DNA of 64,000 nucleotides from Meghimatium bilineatum (GCA_034231615.1 CM067306.1:60140749-60204748), one strand, 5' to 3'. Counted from the first letter of the stretch, positions 45,886-57,820 are shown. The notes: generated from the sequence alone by a model not told the origin. Made by a program: numbers and translations.

Positions 45886-46365
45886 TAGTTATCAATTTCG
45901 ATGGAGCAACAACTCAGTTATAACATTTTAATGCCCCAACTGATCCGATTCTTCCAAGATTATTCTGATACACATTTATCTTAATACTCGAGAAATCTAT
46001 ATGTAAAAACTACGGTGATGACGCCATTTTTCAGTCTTGAAAACCTTCTACGGAAAGTCCGGAAGTGTCCTCCATTTAGTCTGAAAGATGGTGGTTTGAA
46101 ATAACAGACTGAAGTAGACGGTATGAATCATGAATATTCATAGAAGCTGGAATGTCGGATGGTAATCAATAAAGTATGTTTTTATTTCATTTTTTAACTG
46201 CAGGACCAATGTTGTTGTTTGTATTCATAAGGTAATTAATTTTAGTATTTTTCGTTCCCATGGATACTGACGTTAATTATTTCTGGTGTATTTGTTGATT
46301 TCTCGTGTAAATAGTTTCCCTGTGAACGAACTTCGTGTACATAATTTCAATATTAATCTTCGTCT
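45886..46365. other. Unassigned sequence
   Basis: No gene or repeat recognised. Confidence 0.45.
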
Positions 46366-46600
46366 ATCTATCTATGTGACGGGTATATAGTCTATGTGAC
46401 GGGTCTATGTGGGTCTATATGACGGGTCTATGTGGGTCTATATGACGGGTCTATGTGGGTCTATGTGACGGGTCTATGTGGGTCTATATGACGGGTCTAT
46501 GTGGGTCTATGTGACGGGTCTATAGTCTATATAGTCTATCTATCTATGTGACGGGTCTATGTGGGTCTATATGACGGGTCTATGTGGGTCTAAAAATATG
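46366..46600. repeat. About 23-bp minisatellite
   Basis: Repeats of gggtctatgtgggtctatat then gac, with gtgac/atgac variants and an interruption by tatctatcta near 46533. Confidence 0.92.
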
Positions 46601-46636
46601 TTCGCTCGCGTCTTTTGATAGTTTTGAGGAGCCAAC

Positions 46637-46925
46637 CTCTTCTTCTTCTTCGTCTGCGTTCGTTCTCAAACTCCTGTAGATTAGCAGGATGTAGTCCGGA
46701 GAACGGAGTGCGTTGTGTCATGGTTTACAGCATTGCTACGATATCTGCGCCATTCGGCCGGACACATACGACTTCAGCATGACTTTGCGTCACTGACCCT
46801 ATATGGGATGGGATAGCCAGCTCCATCCCATAACCTCTTTAGTCGCCTCTTACAACATGCATGGAAGGTAAACAGTGTTGCTATTCCTTTCTCCCCTTTC
46901 TGGCCCCGACAACACATCCGGGTGC
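46637..46925 (-). mobile_element. SINE-G, full length
   Basis: Tail cttcttcttcttcgtctgcg on the plus strand, all internal blocks, palindrome tatgggatgggatagccagc..tccatcccata, head ccccgacaacacatccgg. Confidence 0.9.
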
Positions 46926-47395
46926 GCCTTCTTCTATGTTCAGTTCCTCACAGACCTCCATTGCTTCTTCTTTCATCCCACGTTATTCTTAAGACATTTC
47001 TATAGAATTTCATCTTTAATCCCCGATTTTTTCTTTTCCATTGCAGATGTCATTGTCCACATCTTACTATCATCTGTTGCACTGAAAAAATAGCTTCTTA
47101 AAACATGTAACTTTATGCTTCTCTTTACCCTTTGCCACATAATTTTTCTTTGAATCACCATTGCCAATGTGGATCTTTGTCCACGTATGTTCCAATAGAT
47201 GTATCATTAGTTCATGTGAATTTAGATCCGAAATGTAAAAAAGCCTGGCTTTTAAAGGATGAACCCATATGAGTTCACAAGGATGTAGAATTGTCAGATA
47301 CTTGGCTGTAGTGTTCACTGTCTTTAGCACCTGAACCATGTGTTATCAAATTATGCTAGGTTGACAGATTTAGTCATTGTATCCATATAATGTTG
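46926..47395. other. Unassigned sequence
   Basis: No recognised gene. Chance frames at 46875-47093 and 47070-47339. Confidence 0.45.
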
Positions 47396-50325
47396 CCCTC
47401 TGGTAGGCATCCACATACTAATGTCCACTGGTAGGAATCCACATACTGAAGTACACTGGTAGGAATCCACATACTGAAGTCCACTGGTAGACATCCACAT
47501 ACTGGTGTCCACTGGTAGGAATCCACATACTGATGCCCACTGGTAGGAATCCACATACTGAAGTCCACTGGTAGGAATCCACATACTGAAGTCCACTGAT
47601 AGGAATCCACATACTGATGTCCACTGGTAGGAATCCACATACTGAAGTCCACTGGTAGGAATCCACATACTGAAGTCCACTGGTAGGAATCCACATACTG
47701 AAGTCCACTGGTAGACATCCACATACTGGTGTCCACTAGTAGGAATCCACATACTGAAGTCCACTGGTAGGAATCCACATACTGAAGTCCACTGGTAGGA
47801 ATCCACATACTGATGTCCACTGGTAGACATCCACATACTGGTGTCCACTGGTAGGAATCCACATACTAATGTCCACTGGTAGATATCCACATACTGATGT
47901 CCACTGGTAGGAATCCACATACTGGTGTCCACTGGTAGGAATCCACATACTAATATCCACTGGTAGGAATCCACATACTGGTGTCCACTGGTAGGAATCC
48001 ACATACTGGTGTCCACTGGTAGGAATCCACATACTGGTGTCCACTGGTAGGAATCCACATACTGATGTCCACTGGTAGGAATCCACATACTGGTGTCCAC
48101 TGGTAGGAATCCACATACTAATGTCCACTGGTAGGAATCCACATACTGGTGTCCACTGGTAGGAATCCACATACTGATGTCCACTGGTATACATCCACAT
48201 ACTAATGTCCACTGGTAGGAATCCACATACTGGTGTCCACTGGTAGGAATCCACATACTGATGTCCACTGGTAGACATCCACATACTGGTGTCCACTGGT
48301 AGGAATCCACATACTAATATCCACTGGTAGACATCCACATACTGGTGTCCACTGGTAGGAATCCACATACTGGTGTCCACTGGTAGGAATCCACATACTG
48401 ATGTCCACTGGTAGACATCCACATACTGGTGTCCACTGGTAGGAATCCACATACTGATGTCCACTGGTAGGAATCCACATACTGGTGTCCACTGGTAGGA
48501 ATCCACATACTAATGTCCACTGGTAGGAATCCACATACTGGTGTCCACTGGTAGGAATCCACATACTGGTGTCCACTGGTATACATCCACATACTAATGT
48601 CCACTGGTAGGAATCCATATACTGAAGTCCACTGGTAGGAATCCACATACTGATGTCCACTGGTAGACATCCACATACTGGTGTCCACTGGTAGGAATCC
48701 ACATACTAATGTCCACTGGTAGATATCCACATACTGATGTCCACTGGTAGGAATCCACATACTGATGTCCACTGGTAGACATCCACATACTGGTGTCCAC
48801 TGGTAGGAATCCACATACTGAAGTCCACTGGTAGGAATCCACATACTGAAGTCCACTGGTAGGAATCCACATACTGAAGTCCACTGGTAGACATCCACAT
48901 ACTGGTGTCCACTAGTAGGAATCCACATACTGAAGTCCACTGGTAGGAATCCACATACTGAAGTCCACTGGTAGGAATCCACATACTGATGTCCACTGGT
49001 AGACATCCACATACTGGTGTCCACTGGTAGGAATCCACATACTAATGTCCACTGGTAGATATCCACATACTGATGTCCACTGGTAGGAATCCACATACTG
49101 GTGTCCACTGGTAGGAATCCACATACTAATATCCACTGGTAGGAATCCACATACTGGTGTCCACTGGTAGGAATCCACATACTGGTGTCCACTGGTAGGA
49201 ATCCACATACTGGTGTCCACTGGTAGGAATCCACATACTGATGTCCACTGGTAGGAATCCACATACTGGTGTCCACTGGTAGGAATCCACATACTAATGT
49301 CCACTGGTAGGAATCCACATACTGGTGTCCACTGGTAGGAATCCACATACTGATGTCCACTGGTATACATCCACATACTAATGTCCACTGGTAGGAATCC
49401 ACATACTGGTGTCCACTGGTAGGAATCCACATACTGATGTCCACTGGTAGACATCCACATACTGGTGTCCACTGGTAGGAATCCACATACTAATATCCAC
49501 TGGTAGACATCCACATACTGGTGTCCACTGGTAGGAATCCACATACTGGTGTCCACTGGTAGGAATCCACATACTGATGTCCACTGGTAGACATCCACAT
49601 ACTGGTGTCCACTGGTAGGAATCCACATACTGATGTCCACTGGTAGGAATCCACATACTGGTGTCCACTGGTAGGAATCCACATACTAATGTCCACTGGT
49701 AGGAATCCACATACTGGTGTCCACTGGTAGGAATCCACATACTGGTGTCCACTGGTATACATCCACATACTAATGTCCACTGGTAGGAATCCATATACTG
49801 AAGTCCACTGGTAGGAATCCACATACTGATGTCCACTGGTAGACATCCACATACTGGTGTCCACTGGTAGGAATCCACATACTAATGTCCACTGGTAGAT
49901 ATCCACATACTGATGTCCACTGGTAGGAATCCACATACTGATGTCCACTGGTAGACATCCACATACTGGTGTCCACTGGTAGGAATCCACATACTAATGT
50001 CCACTGGTAGATATCCACATACTGATGTCCACTGGTAGGAATCCACATACTGGTGTCCACTGGTAGGAATCCACATACTGGTGTCCACTGGTAGGAATCC
50101 ACATACTGATGTCCACTGGTAGGAATCCACATACTGGTGTCCACTGGTAGGAATCCACATACTGGTGTCCACTGGTAGACATCCACATACTAATGTCCAC
50201 TGGTAGGAATCCACATACTGATGTCCACTGGTAAACATCCACATACTGAAGTCCACTGGTAGGAATCCATATACTGATGTCCACTGGTAGACATCCACAT
50301 ACTGATGTCCACTAGTATGCATCCA
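47396..50325. repeat. 28-bp minisatellite, about 104 units, higher-order structure
   Basis: Unit gtccactggtaggaatccac then atactggt, with point variants (gaag, gatg, aatg, gaca, gata). The reverse strand unit has no stop in any frame, and since 28 is not divisible by three each frame cycles through all three readings every 84 bp. Overlapping minus-strand frames up to 390 codons follow from this (MDSYQWTPVCG..). The array includes a 1176-bp block (42 units) present twice in tandem, about 47640-48815 and 48816-49991. Confidence 0.98.
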
Positions 50326-50391
50326 CAAGTTACCTCTTACGGCGAGATACACTCCAACCGGGACGTTAATACAATTTTGTTTTATAATAGC

Positions 50392-50780
50392 TATTATCAA
50401 AACAAACTGGAAAGTGGGAGATTGGAGGCAACAGATATGTGGTTCTACAGAAGAATACTTAGAATACCATGGACTGCCAGAAAAACTAATGTAGAGGTGT
50501 TGAAAGAGTTAAATGCTGTACGGACCTTAATCAACAATATAAAAAAAAGGCAATCTTCTTTTTTTGGCCACTTCATGAGACAGGCAGATTTAGAGAACAT
50601 AGTCACAACAGGCAAGATTGAAGGCACCAGAGACAGAGCGCGACAACGTGAGAAAATATTAGACAGTTTGACAACCTGGCACGGCAAGGAAACAACAACA
50701 ATTTTTATACATAATACTGTGGACAGAGAGCTGTGGAGAGCCATGACCGCCTACGCCTGATGATGCTGATGATTATCAAA
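50392..50780 (+). mobile_element. 5'-truncated LINE-A insertion with 9-bp TSD
   Basis: The best-preserved LINE-A 3' end. The plus strand is open from 50401: NKLESGRLEATDMWFYRRIL, RIPWTARKTNVEVLKELN, INNIKKRQSSFFGHFMRQAD, GKIEGTRDRARQREKILDSL, TTWHGKE, HNTVDRELWRAMTAYA, stop at 50758. Flanked by attatcaaa at 50392-50400 and 50772-50780. The intact frame suggests a fairly young insertion. Lacks RT and endonuclease. Confidence 0.94.
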
Positions 50781-50873
50781 GCACAGATAATATTTACACT
50801 TTTTATACCAACACTTTGCTAGCAATGTCAAACATGGTCTTGCATGCTACATGAGAAATGAAGTGTAAGTCTG

Positions 50874-51160
50874 CAATGGTTACTAAACTAGATAAAATAA
50901 GAAATGAAGAAATTAGGAGAACAGTAGGTATAATATCATGTATCGAACATATTGAAGGACAGAAAGTAACATAGTTCCTGTCACATTATGAGAATGAACC
51001 CAGACCAAATACAAATTAGAGCGTAATATAAAAGAATATCTGGACGTAAAGCCAAAGGTAGACCAAGGAAACGGTGGATCAAAAATATTAAAATAACTTT
51101 GAACAAATATGGACTCAACACAACCAAGGTGACACACCTGGCCTTGGAATGACAGCTGAA
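50874..51160 (+). mobile_element. LINE 3' remnant
   Basis: The plus strand reads TKLDKIRNEEIRRTVGIISC, IEHIEGQKV, stop, then after a shift RISGRKAKGRPRKRWIKNIK, ITLNKYGLNTTKVTHLALE. The R-x-x-E-I-R-R and G-R-P-R-K-R-W-I-x-x-I-K motifs are standard for LINE C-termini. A different family from LINE-A. Confidence 0.82.
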
Positions 51161-51399
51161 TTTCCCATCCCTACGCTTAACAGCAAGTGTGGATACTAAC
51201 AAACATCTTTCACCTGGGGGACAGACAATAGACAAAAATTCACCATCGTAATGAAGGTTGTTATTCCTACCATCCGGTATCCAATCTACCTTCCAAATAC
51301 AAATTGCCACTGGAGGAGGGATTGGGGGGGGGGGGGGGGGGAACGACAAAAAGATGCAACCGATATGATAAAATTACAATTCTCTGAACTTAACAAGTG
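51161..51399. other. Unassigned, with a 17-G run
   Basis: Poly-G at about 51325-51341. Chance frames only. Confidence 0.5.
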
Positions 51400-51570
51400 T
51401 TGGCGTTTATCCAAAAGGATAGTGCACTGGTCTCACAACCGTTAGGTTCAGCGTTCAACACCCGGAAATGACTTCGTTTTTTTTTTCTGTGGAAGGATAA
51501 TTTTTTTTTTCTAAAACTACTGACTCAATACACGACGTGGAGACAGCAAGGGCATGTGGACTTTATCACA
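51400..51570 (+). mobile_element. tRNA-derived SINE (SINE-T2)
   Basis: A-box-like aaaaggatagtgcactggtc then ctcacaaccgttaggttcag and B-box-like gcgttcaacacccgg near 51453. The downstream body (acgacgtggagacagcaagg, gcatgtgg, ctttatca) is shared with 53300-53450. Confidence 0.75.
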
Positions 51571-52366
51571 CAACTCACACGCAACCTCCCAAACCACGCA
51601 AACTCACACGCAACTTCCCTTCAATTCTTAAACGCAGTATAGAATATATAAGTATTGGTAGTTTCACACTTAACAAAACAATGGTTTTCTTTGCGACAAA
51701 ATCACGAACATATTCATCCATTTTATAGCATAAACCCTGCTACAACTAAAGATATTTTGTCTTTTAAAATTATCCCTTGAAAATCATATTTTCTCGCCAT
51801 TAGTTCTAATCCTTTCCATAACCCGCATTTCTTTTCCTGGTCTAATTTTTTTCACTCCCAATTTCTGCGTGAATAATTCCTTTACATTATTTCTATTATT
51901 ATCCAAAGTTACCTTTTCTCTTCCTTCCACGATATTCTCTTTTTTTTATGTACCGTTTCGTTGTAAAAAAATTTTACATCGTTTTTATTCGGTTCACCGG
52001 TTTTACTACAAGCGATTGGATTCTTGAGTGACGCTAGTTAGCTCACGTTCTGACCCTCTGTGAAGCTCATGAAATGATTGCTAGTCTTTGTGAGCCGTTG
52101 CGAGTTTTTACCCAACTCCAGTGCAGCGGGAACTCAAAGTTAGCTCTGTTTAGAAGGAGAGTTCTAAGTTGCCATGGATACAAGACGCTCACGTGAGAAT
52201 CAAATGAAGCAATTATTCGTGAAAACGCCTCAGGAGGCATTGCGGCCTCTTGCTGTCTGTGTGTTCCCAAGAAATGTAATTTTAAAATTTAGATTTCTGT
52301 TGTGTAAGAATAAATGTAGATTTGTTGAATGAGGGAGAAGTGATATGGTATGTTGTCTGTTACTAT
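51571..52366. other. Unassigned sequence
   Basis: Pyrimidine- and A-rich, no tandem repeats, no recognised coding motif. Confidence 0.45.
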
Positions 52367-52367
52367 A

Positions 52368-52580
52368 ACAGTGCGCGGTAGCCTGGATGGGCTACAGCCT
52401 GTAACCGGGTTACAGCGTGCCAGGTTCGAAACCACGTCCAGACAAATAAAAAATCCGGGTTGTGATTTCTCGCTTAACACGACCACTCCTCCCGTCGACT
52501 CTGCTGTAAATGTGTATCTCATGCATAAGTTAGAGGAGGTAAAGACAGCAAGGAAGGGAACTGACTATCCTACCTAATAG
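52368..52580 (+). mobile_element. tRNA-derived SINE (SINE-T3)
   Basis: A-box-like ggtagcctggatgggctaca near 52377 and a consensus-like B box, aggttcgaaaccacg, near 52420. Body (aaaaatccgggttgtgattt, ggtaaagacagcaagg) found once here. Confidence 0.72.
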
Positions 52581-52708
52581 TTGATCATACTTAGTTCATG
52601 AAGAGTTATCTTGATCCCCGACGACAGGTTGCTGCCATGGGAACCTACCTTTACCTGTTTGTTGTTGGTTAAGGAGTTACAGGAAGGTACTTGTAGAAGG
52701 TACTTGTA

Positions 52709-52985
52709 CTTGGGGGCCACGTAACGCAGTGGTTATCACACTGGCTTTGCATATGAGTGGTGCTGGGTTAATTCCCCAGCTGAAGTGGAAATGTTTTTCA
52801 GATTGCAACGGCTCCCAGGTCGACCCAGCCTCAAATGGATACCGGATTAATCCGGAAAGTAAAGACTGCGAGGGAGAGGAGATGGCTACCGCCCTCATTT
52901 GCAGAGCCACTGAAATGTGAGATCGCTAATATCTCACACCCTTACGGCATTAATACATGATATAGGTTAGTTTACTTTTTTTTTT
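52709..52985 (+). mobile_element. tRNA-derived SINE (SINE-T1), second copy
   Basis: Matches 1664-1930 along its whole length: gtaacgcagtggttatcaca, tgagtggtgctgggttaatt, aatgtttttcagattgcaac, taccggattaatccgg, gcagagccactgaaatgtga, then a cggcattaatacatg end and T-rich tail. Confidence 0.9.
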
Positions 52986-53037
52986 TTTACTTGTAGAGGA
53001 CGAGTGAACATCGTGCCCGTTCAGCATACCCATGCTA

Positions 53038-53172
53038 TGGCCGATAGGTACAGGGTTTTTATTTTTAATTTACCTTCCAACATATTTTAAAAAAAAGTCC
53101 TGTACCTGAAGTCGAACTCTGGAACTCAAGGTTGTGAGAACAGAGATCTAACCTCTTGGCCAGACGCCATAA
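53038..53172 (-). mobile_element. SINE-T2 copy
   Basis: The minus strand has tggcgtctggccaagaggtt (A-box side), tgttctcacaaccttgagtt and ccagagttcgacttcaggta (B box), then a short T/A-rich body. Confidence 0.7.
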
Positions 53173-53299
53173 TTTATTGTTTATTGATTTGGGAAAAGGC
53201 ATGCTGTAAAAGAAAATGAAGGGGATATTTTATTTGAAAGGTATTTTTGTTTTGTTTTTGCTGTTAATGAAAAATATCTGGTTTTTAAAGAAAATATTC

Positions 53300-53450
53300 A
53301 ACTTTGATGAGTGAGGCATGGCTGAGAGGTCTAGAGTTCGATTCCCGGTAAAAAAATGGGTTTTATTTCTGTTGGAGAGTAAATTAAAAAACTTCCCCTG
53401 TACATGACGTGGTGACAGCAAGAGCATGCGGCCTTTATCCCAACTACAAA
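53300..53450 (+). mobile_element. SINE-T2 copy
   Basis: gtgaggcatggctgagaggt, a B box tctagagttcgattcccgg near 53329, then ttatttctgttggagagtaa, cctgtacatgacgtggtgac and agcaagagcatgcgg, shared with 51400-51570 and, inverted, with 53038-53172. Confidence 0.75.
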
Positions 53451-53559
53451 ATACCTCCCTGCAACACCTTAACGTGAAACATGCAGTATTTGACAGTTTG
53501 ATAAAAAAAATGTATTACTGTTGATAAGTGGAAAATGATAAGTCTTTGATGAGTGAGAT

Positions 53560-53840
53560 GTATTGCTGTTGCTGTGTGAATTGTATTGTCTTAGATGAGT
53601 TAAATTGTCTTGTCTTAGATGAGTTAAATTGTCTTGTCTTAGATGAGTTAAATTGTCTTGTCTTTGATGAAATTATTTGATTTAGCTGTGTGAAATACCT
53701 TGTCTTTAACGAGTGAAATACCTTGTCTTTAACGAGTGAAATACCTTGTCTTTAACGAGTGAAATATCTTGTCTTTAATGAGTATAACGGTCTTGTATCT
53801 GAAGAGTGAAATTGTCTTGTGTGTGATGAGTATAACGGTA
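53560..53840. repeat. 23/24-bp degenerate minisatellite
   Basis: Units of ttgtcttagatgagttaaat and cttgtctttaacgagtgaaa type, about eleven, diverging at both ends. Confidence 0.88.
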
Positions 53841-54432
53841 CGCATGTGGTTGCGACTGTGGGTCTCACCAATGGCCCACTAGACAAACCACCCATGCAAT
53901 AGAAAACCTTAGTAGATGACATGCCTTTATATTGAGGTTATCGTCTTGTAGAAGCTTCATGGCACATCATCTATACAATTATGCTAATTATGTTTTTATT
54001 TTGTTGTTGAAATGTGTTTCATCATTACTTGAATATATGTATGCACCCTCTGTGGTTGGGAGGGAGCCAGAGATGTACTGTGCAGCACTGGGGAGGAGGA
54101 AACGGACAGCACTGTTTTTTTCCTGTGGCTGAGGCCCATCATAGAGGCACAGTGACTCAGGACGTGACAATCCTTTTGACTTGAACATTTGGTTGCATGC
54201 TTGAAGCAATAGAGAAGTTCGGCTCTTCATCTTTTGTTTTCATCTTTTTTAATATTTTGTTTCTTTTCTTATTATTGTTTTGTTATACGCTTTTTAATAT
54301 TTTTCTTGTTATTAATAGATTGTTTTCTTTCTCTTAATGTTTTTTCCCTTCTTAATCTATTAATTTCTACTTAGTAATCTTTTATGCTTATTATTTTTTT
54401 GTTATGTTTGTGTTTTCGACTTATTAATAAAC
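53841..54432. other. Unassigned; T-rich right half
   Basis: 54225-54420 is very T-rich. No gene recognised. Confidence 0.5.
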
Positions 54433-55683
54433 ACATGCGTCTTTGGGGTGCAAAGGGAACGCATTGCTCTAGGCGGACCCAGGGTTAGCAGATAACCAAG
54501 ATCCCAAATGTACCTCCACGCGGTGCACCCTGGTAACAGAAATACAGCAGCTCGAGCTGATTCTGGCCAAATCATTTGGGGATCGTGTCCGAAAATGTGG
54601 AGGTAGCAGATGGAAAGAGATTTGCCTGCACAAGAGACAGACAATATCTCCGACACCACCAGCATCACCACATATAGCGACACTGTCGCCATACAGTGAA
54701 GCTAGTCAGTCCAGTCCGAACATTGGAGGGGCGGCCAATGTAAAATGCACGAAAAGGTAGATGCATGGCGAGAAACATAGATTTCATACCGAGTACAATG
54801 AAACAATGAAAGGGCAGAACAGCGCTAGAGGGCAGCGCGAACTGTAAATAGAAAGTGAAAAGTCCATAGGAAAGGGGAACTACAAGCTCCGTCAGCTCGA
54901 GACGAGCTTCTAGCTACCTGTGTTCCTTACAGGCAGAGACCCAGACCCATCCATTGGCGTTTGGTAAAGCAAGAAGACCTAACCCAACTCTAATGTCGAG
55001 CCTTCCTATACCAGAAATATGCTCGCGAAGAGAAAGGGTTCCGTACTCGATGCGCTAAGGCACAAAAGGGACAACGATTTAGCCCTGGCCCAACTCTACT
55101 GTCAGGTTTTCCTACACCGGAAATACACCTGAAGAGAGAAAGGGTTCAGTACCTGATGGGCCCAGGCGCTATTGGGACAAGGACGCTCAGCTCTAGAACG
55201 CCTTGCTCTCAAACGCGTGGTGTGAGACTCGAACTTGGACAAGGGGTACACGATGTCGGTGAATGACACCTCGGCTAAGAGGGCGAAAGAGCCAGGGTCC
55301 AACTCCTCTGTTGAGTTCTTCCCCTTAAGGAACCAGGCTCACGGATGAGAAACGGTTCAGTACCCAATGGGCACAGGCACAGCACGTCCAATTACACGAG
55401 ACAAGTTCATAGACAGTGGAACACCTCGTTTGAGTCAGACTAAGAGCAAGAAAATAGTCTGGGCGAAGAGTCTCCACTACGCGTGCCTGGAGACAGATAT
55501 AGAGGCTGTCACAGGCTAAGGGTAGCCCACCCGAATTGTCAAGGCATGCCGAAATCGGATGTGCTAGGCCTACAAGGCGCATAACGGTGGCACAACGTAA
55601 TCACGCTCCCGGCGGAAATCGCACGGATATCCGTGATGGTTACAATGGAGCGAACGAAAAACAAACAAACAAACATGCGTCTT
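54433..55683 (+). mobile_element. 1.23-kb retroposon with (AAAC)n tail and 11-bp TSD
   Basis: acatgcgtctt at 54433-54443 and 55673-55683 brackets 1229 bp that is GC-richer than its surroundings and ends in aaaaacaaacaaacaa. Inside is a diverged tandem structure: a block with ccaactct..gtc..cttcctac..gaaata..gaagagaaagggtt occurs near 54975, 55089 and, more weakly, 55297. Its last 130 bp (aatcggatgtgctaggccta, aaggcgcataacggtggcac) resemble the middle of SINE-G. I found no RT. Class: LINE-dependent retroposon or truncated LINE. Confidence 0.8.
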
Positions 55684-55936
55684 TTGTGATCTTGGGGCGC
55701 TGCTATTTGTGTTTTTTTTTAAACTAACTATTTAAAAAGTTGATCAATTGTCATTGTGACAACTCGAGAAAATAGTCGTACCGATTTATCAGCACGTCGA
55801 AATTAATGGGTTAATCTTCTACTTCTGTGAAGTTGCTTTCCCTCCTTTACGTGTTGTTATTATTGTCTTGACTATTTTTCTATTGTTTTTTCATGCTTGC
55901 AACATTTACCTTCATTGCTTACTTTGTATGCCTTTT

Positions 55937-56213
55937 TTTCATCTTCTGCGTTCTTTTTTCAAACTCCTGCAAACTAGCAGGATGTAGTCAAGAAAACGGA
56001 GTGTTGTATCATGGTTAAAGTTTAGCTGCGATATCTGCGCTGTTTTACCTTACCATTGCGATTTCAGCATGGTTTCTGTATCGATTTAACCCGTAATGGT
56101 ATGGACTGACCAACTCTTACCCAACACTCCTTAGTCGAATCTTACGGCATTCATGGAAAGTAAATTGTTTCTATTCTTTATTCCCCTTTCGGTTTCTGGC
56201 AACAGATGGGCGA
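55937..56213 (-). mobile_element. SINE-G copy, diverged
   Basis: tcatcttctgcgttctttttt, tagcaggatgtagtcaagaa, gctgcgatatctgcgctgtt, ccttagtcgaatcttacggc, attcccctttcggtttctgg in order on the plus strand. Confidence 0.85.
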
Positions 56214-56215
56214 AA

Positions 56216-56560
56216 TTCTTTTTTCAATAAGTTATATTTTATCTTTTAATTCTTTTTTCAATAAGTTATATTTTATCTTTTAATTCTTTTTTCAATAAGT
56301 TATATTTTATCTTTTAATTCTTTTTTCAATAAGTTATATTTTATCTTTTAATTCTTTTTTCAATAAGTTATATTTTATCTTTTAATTCTTATTCGCCATA
56401 TTCAATAATTTATCTTTTAATAATTTTTTATATAATTTTTAATAATAATTTTTTATCTTTTAGTTCTATTTTGTCATATTCAATACCTTATATTTTATCC
56501 AATAGCTTATTTTTTATCTTTTAGTTCTTGTTTGTCATATTCAATACATTATATTTTATA
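56216..56560. repeat. 34-bp AT-rich minisatellite, five good copies then decay
   Basis: Period 34: attcttttttcaataagtta then tattttatctttta. From 56390 the units become irregular. Confidence 0.93.
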
Positions 56561-56564
56561 AATT

Positions 56565-56735
56565 TATAATGAGACCCAGAAGGGGCAGACCAAGAAGACG
56601 ATGGACTGACGACATTAAAGATAACATGAATACATCGCTTGAAAATGCAAGCCACATCGCCCAAGACAGAGAGAGGTTCAGAGAGTTCATTGGGAAGACA
56701 ACGTTCTGGAAGGAATATGTCACATGACACATATT
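56565..56735 (+). mobile_element. LINE 3' remnant (LINE-G type)
   Basis: The plus strand reads RPRRGRPRRRWTDDIKDNMN, TSLENASHIAQDRERFREFI, GKTTFWKEYVT, stop. Matches 2857-3012 (minus strand) almost residue for residue over the IKDNMNTSLENA segment. Sits within the AT-rich minisatellite. Confidence 0.85.
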
Positions 56736-57194
56736 TTATCCTTCGGTTCGTCTTTGTCTTATTTAGTAACATATATTTTATCTTTTACCTTTTGTTAATC
56801 ATATTTATGTCTACATTTTGCGCCTGTATACAGCATATGCCTACATAACATTCACTTCTCCCCCCATACTTTTTTCTCTCTCTTATTTCAACAAAACAGA
56901 ACTCTTGAAATAACTCAACATACATTTATATACAACATTAATCAATAAAACACAATAACTACATAACTACATAATCAAGATATAACTTCGCGCCAAACAA
57001 CTGAAAACTGCACTTTCTAGATTATGCTACAGTTGTCACAACTTTCCATTTATCCATTTTCAGGAGCCTACTTGATATTTACTTCCATGTACCTGAAGCT
57101 CTTCCAGCAATTAACTCGCAAACTTGACTTTTTCTTTGCAACATCTGCATAGCTGCAATGTGCTAGATATTGAAAAATGTGCATACATATATAT
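56736..57194. other. Unassigned AT-rich sequence
   Basis: No gene recognised; short TA run at 57188-57207. Confidence 0.45.
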
Positions 57195-57330
57195 ATATAT
57201 ATATATACCTGGTGACATATTCCTTCCAGAACCTTGTCTTATTCGTGTTCCCAGCCGATGTAGGTAGTTGTAGGCGTTTTTTGTCGTGCCGTGTTCGCTT
57301 CTAATGGTTTGTATAGCTGTCTTTTTTTTT
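57195..57330 (-). mobile_element. LINE 3' end scrap
   Basis: The minus strand has YNYLHRLGTRIRQGSGRNMS and a terminus (ggttctggaaggaatatgtc) nearly identical to the end of the LINE-G copy at 56700-56727. Only the terminus is clearly shared. Confidence 0.45.
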
Positions 57331-57449
57331 TTTTGGTATGTGATTTTATTGTCTTCCTGCATACACTCTTCTCCTTCTTTATCCAACTTTATTCAGTTAT
57401 TTTATTTATTAGTACATTTTAAGATTTGTTGAAAAAAAATGTAAGTGTA

Positions 57450-57510
57450 ATAGACGAGATTTGAACCAATCCGTTCATCTGGCACCGTCGCCTTTAACCA
57501 TCTATTATAC
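57450..57510 (-). mobile_element. tRNA-like head, SINE scrap
   Basis: The minus strand has agatggttaaaggcgacggt and a B-box-like attggttcaaatctcgtc. No body recognised. Not a functional tRNA gene as far as I can fold it. Confidence 0.4.
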
Positions 57511-57537
57511 AGTTATGTTTTTTAACTCTTCTTAGTG

Positions 57538-57820
57538 TCTTCTTCTTCTGCGTTCGTTCTCAAACTCTGCAGATTAACAGGATGTAGTCCAGAGAACGGA
57601 ATGCGCTGTGTCATGGTTTACAAAATTGCTGCGATAGCTGTGACTTCCGGCCTGACACATCCGACTTCAGCATGGCTTTGGGTCACTGACTCTATATGGA
57701 ATGGGACAGCCAACTCCACCCTATAACCTCCTTAGTCGCCTTTTACGACATGTGTGGAAGGTAAACAGTGGTGCTATTCTTTGCTCCCCTTTCGTTCCCC
57801 GGCAGCACAAGGGCGATCTT
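57538..57820 (-). mobile_element. SINE-G, full length
   Basis: Plus strand: tcttcttctgcgttcgttct, ggatgtagtccagagaacgg, cagcatggctttgggtcact, tatatggaatgggacagcca, ccttagtcgccttttacgac, ctttcgttccccggcagcac. Faces the plus-strand copy at 57944-58223. Confidence 0.92.

Noticed and set aside
48314..49486. 390-codon minus-strand open frame with 28-residue repeats
   Set aside because: The 28-bp unit has no stop on that strand in any frame, so overlapping frames are equally open. No start context, no unique domains.
54402..54692. 96-codon minus-strand frame as a gene
   Set aside because: It spans the edge of the 1.23-kb retroposon and its target site, so it cannot be an old gene; no domain recognised.
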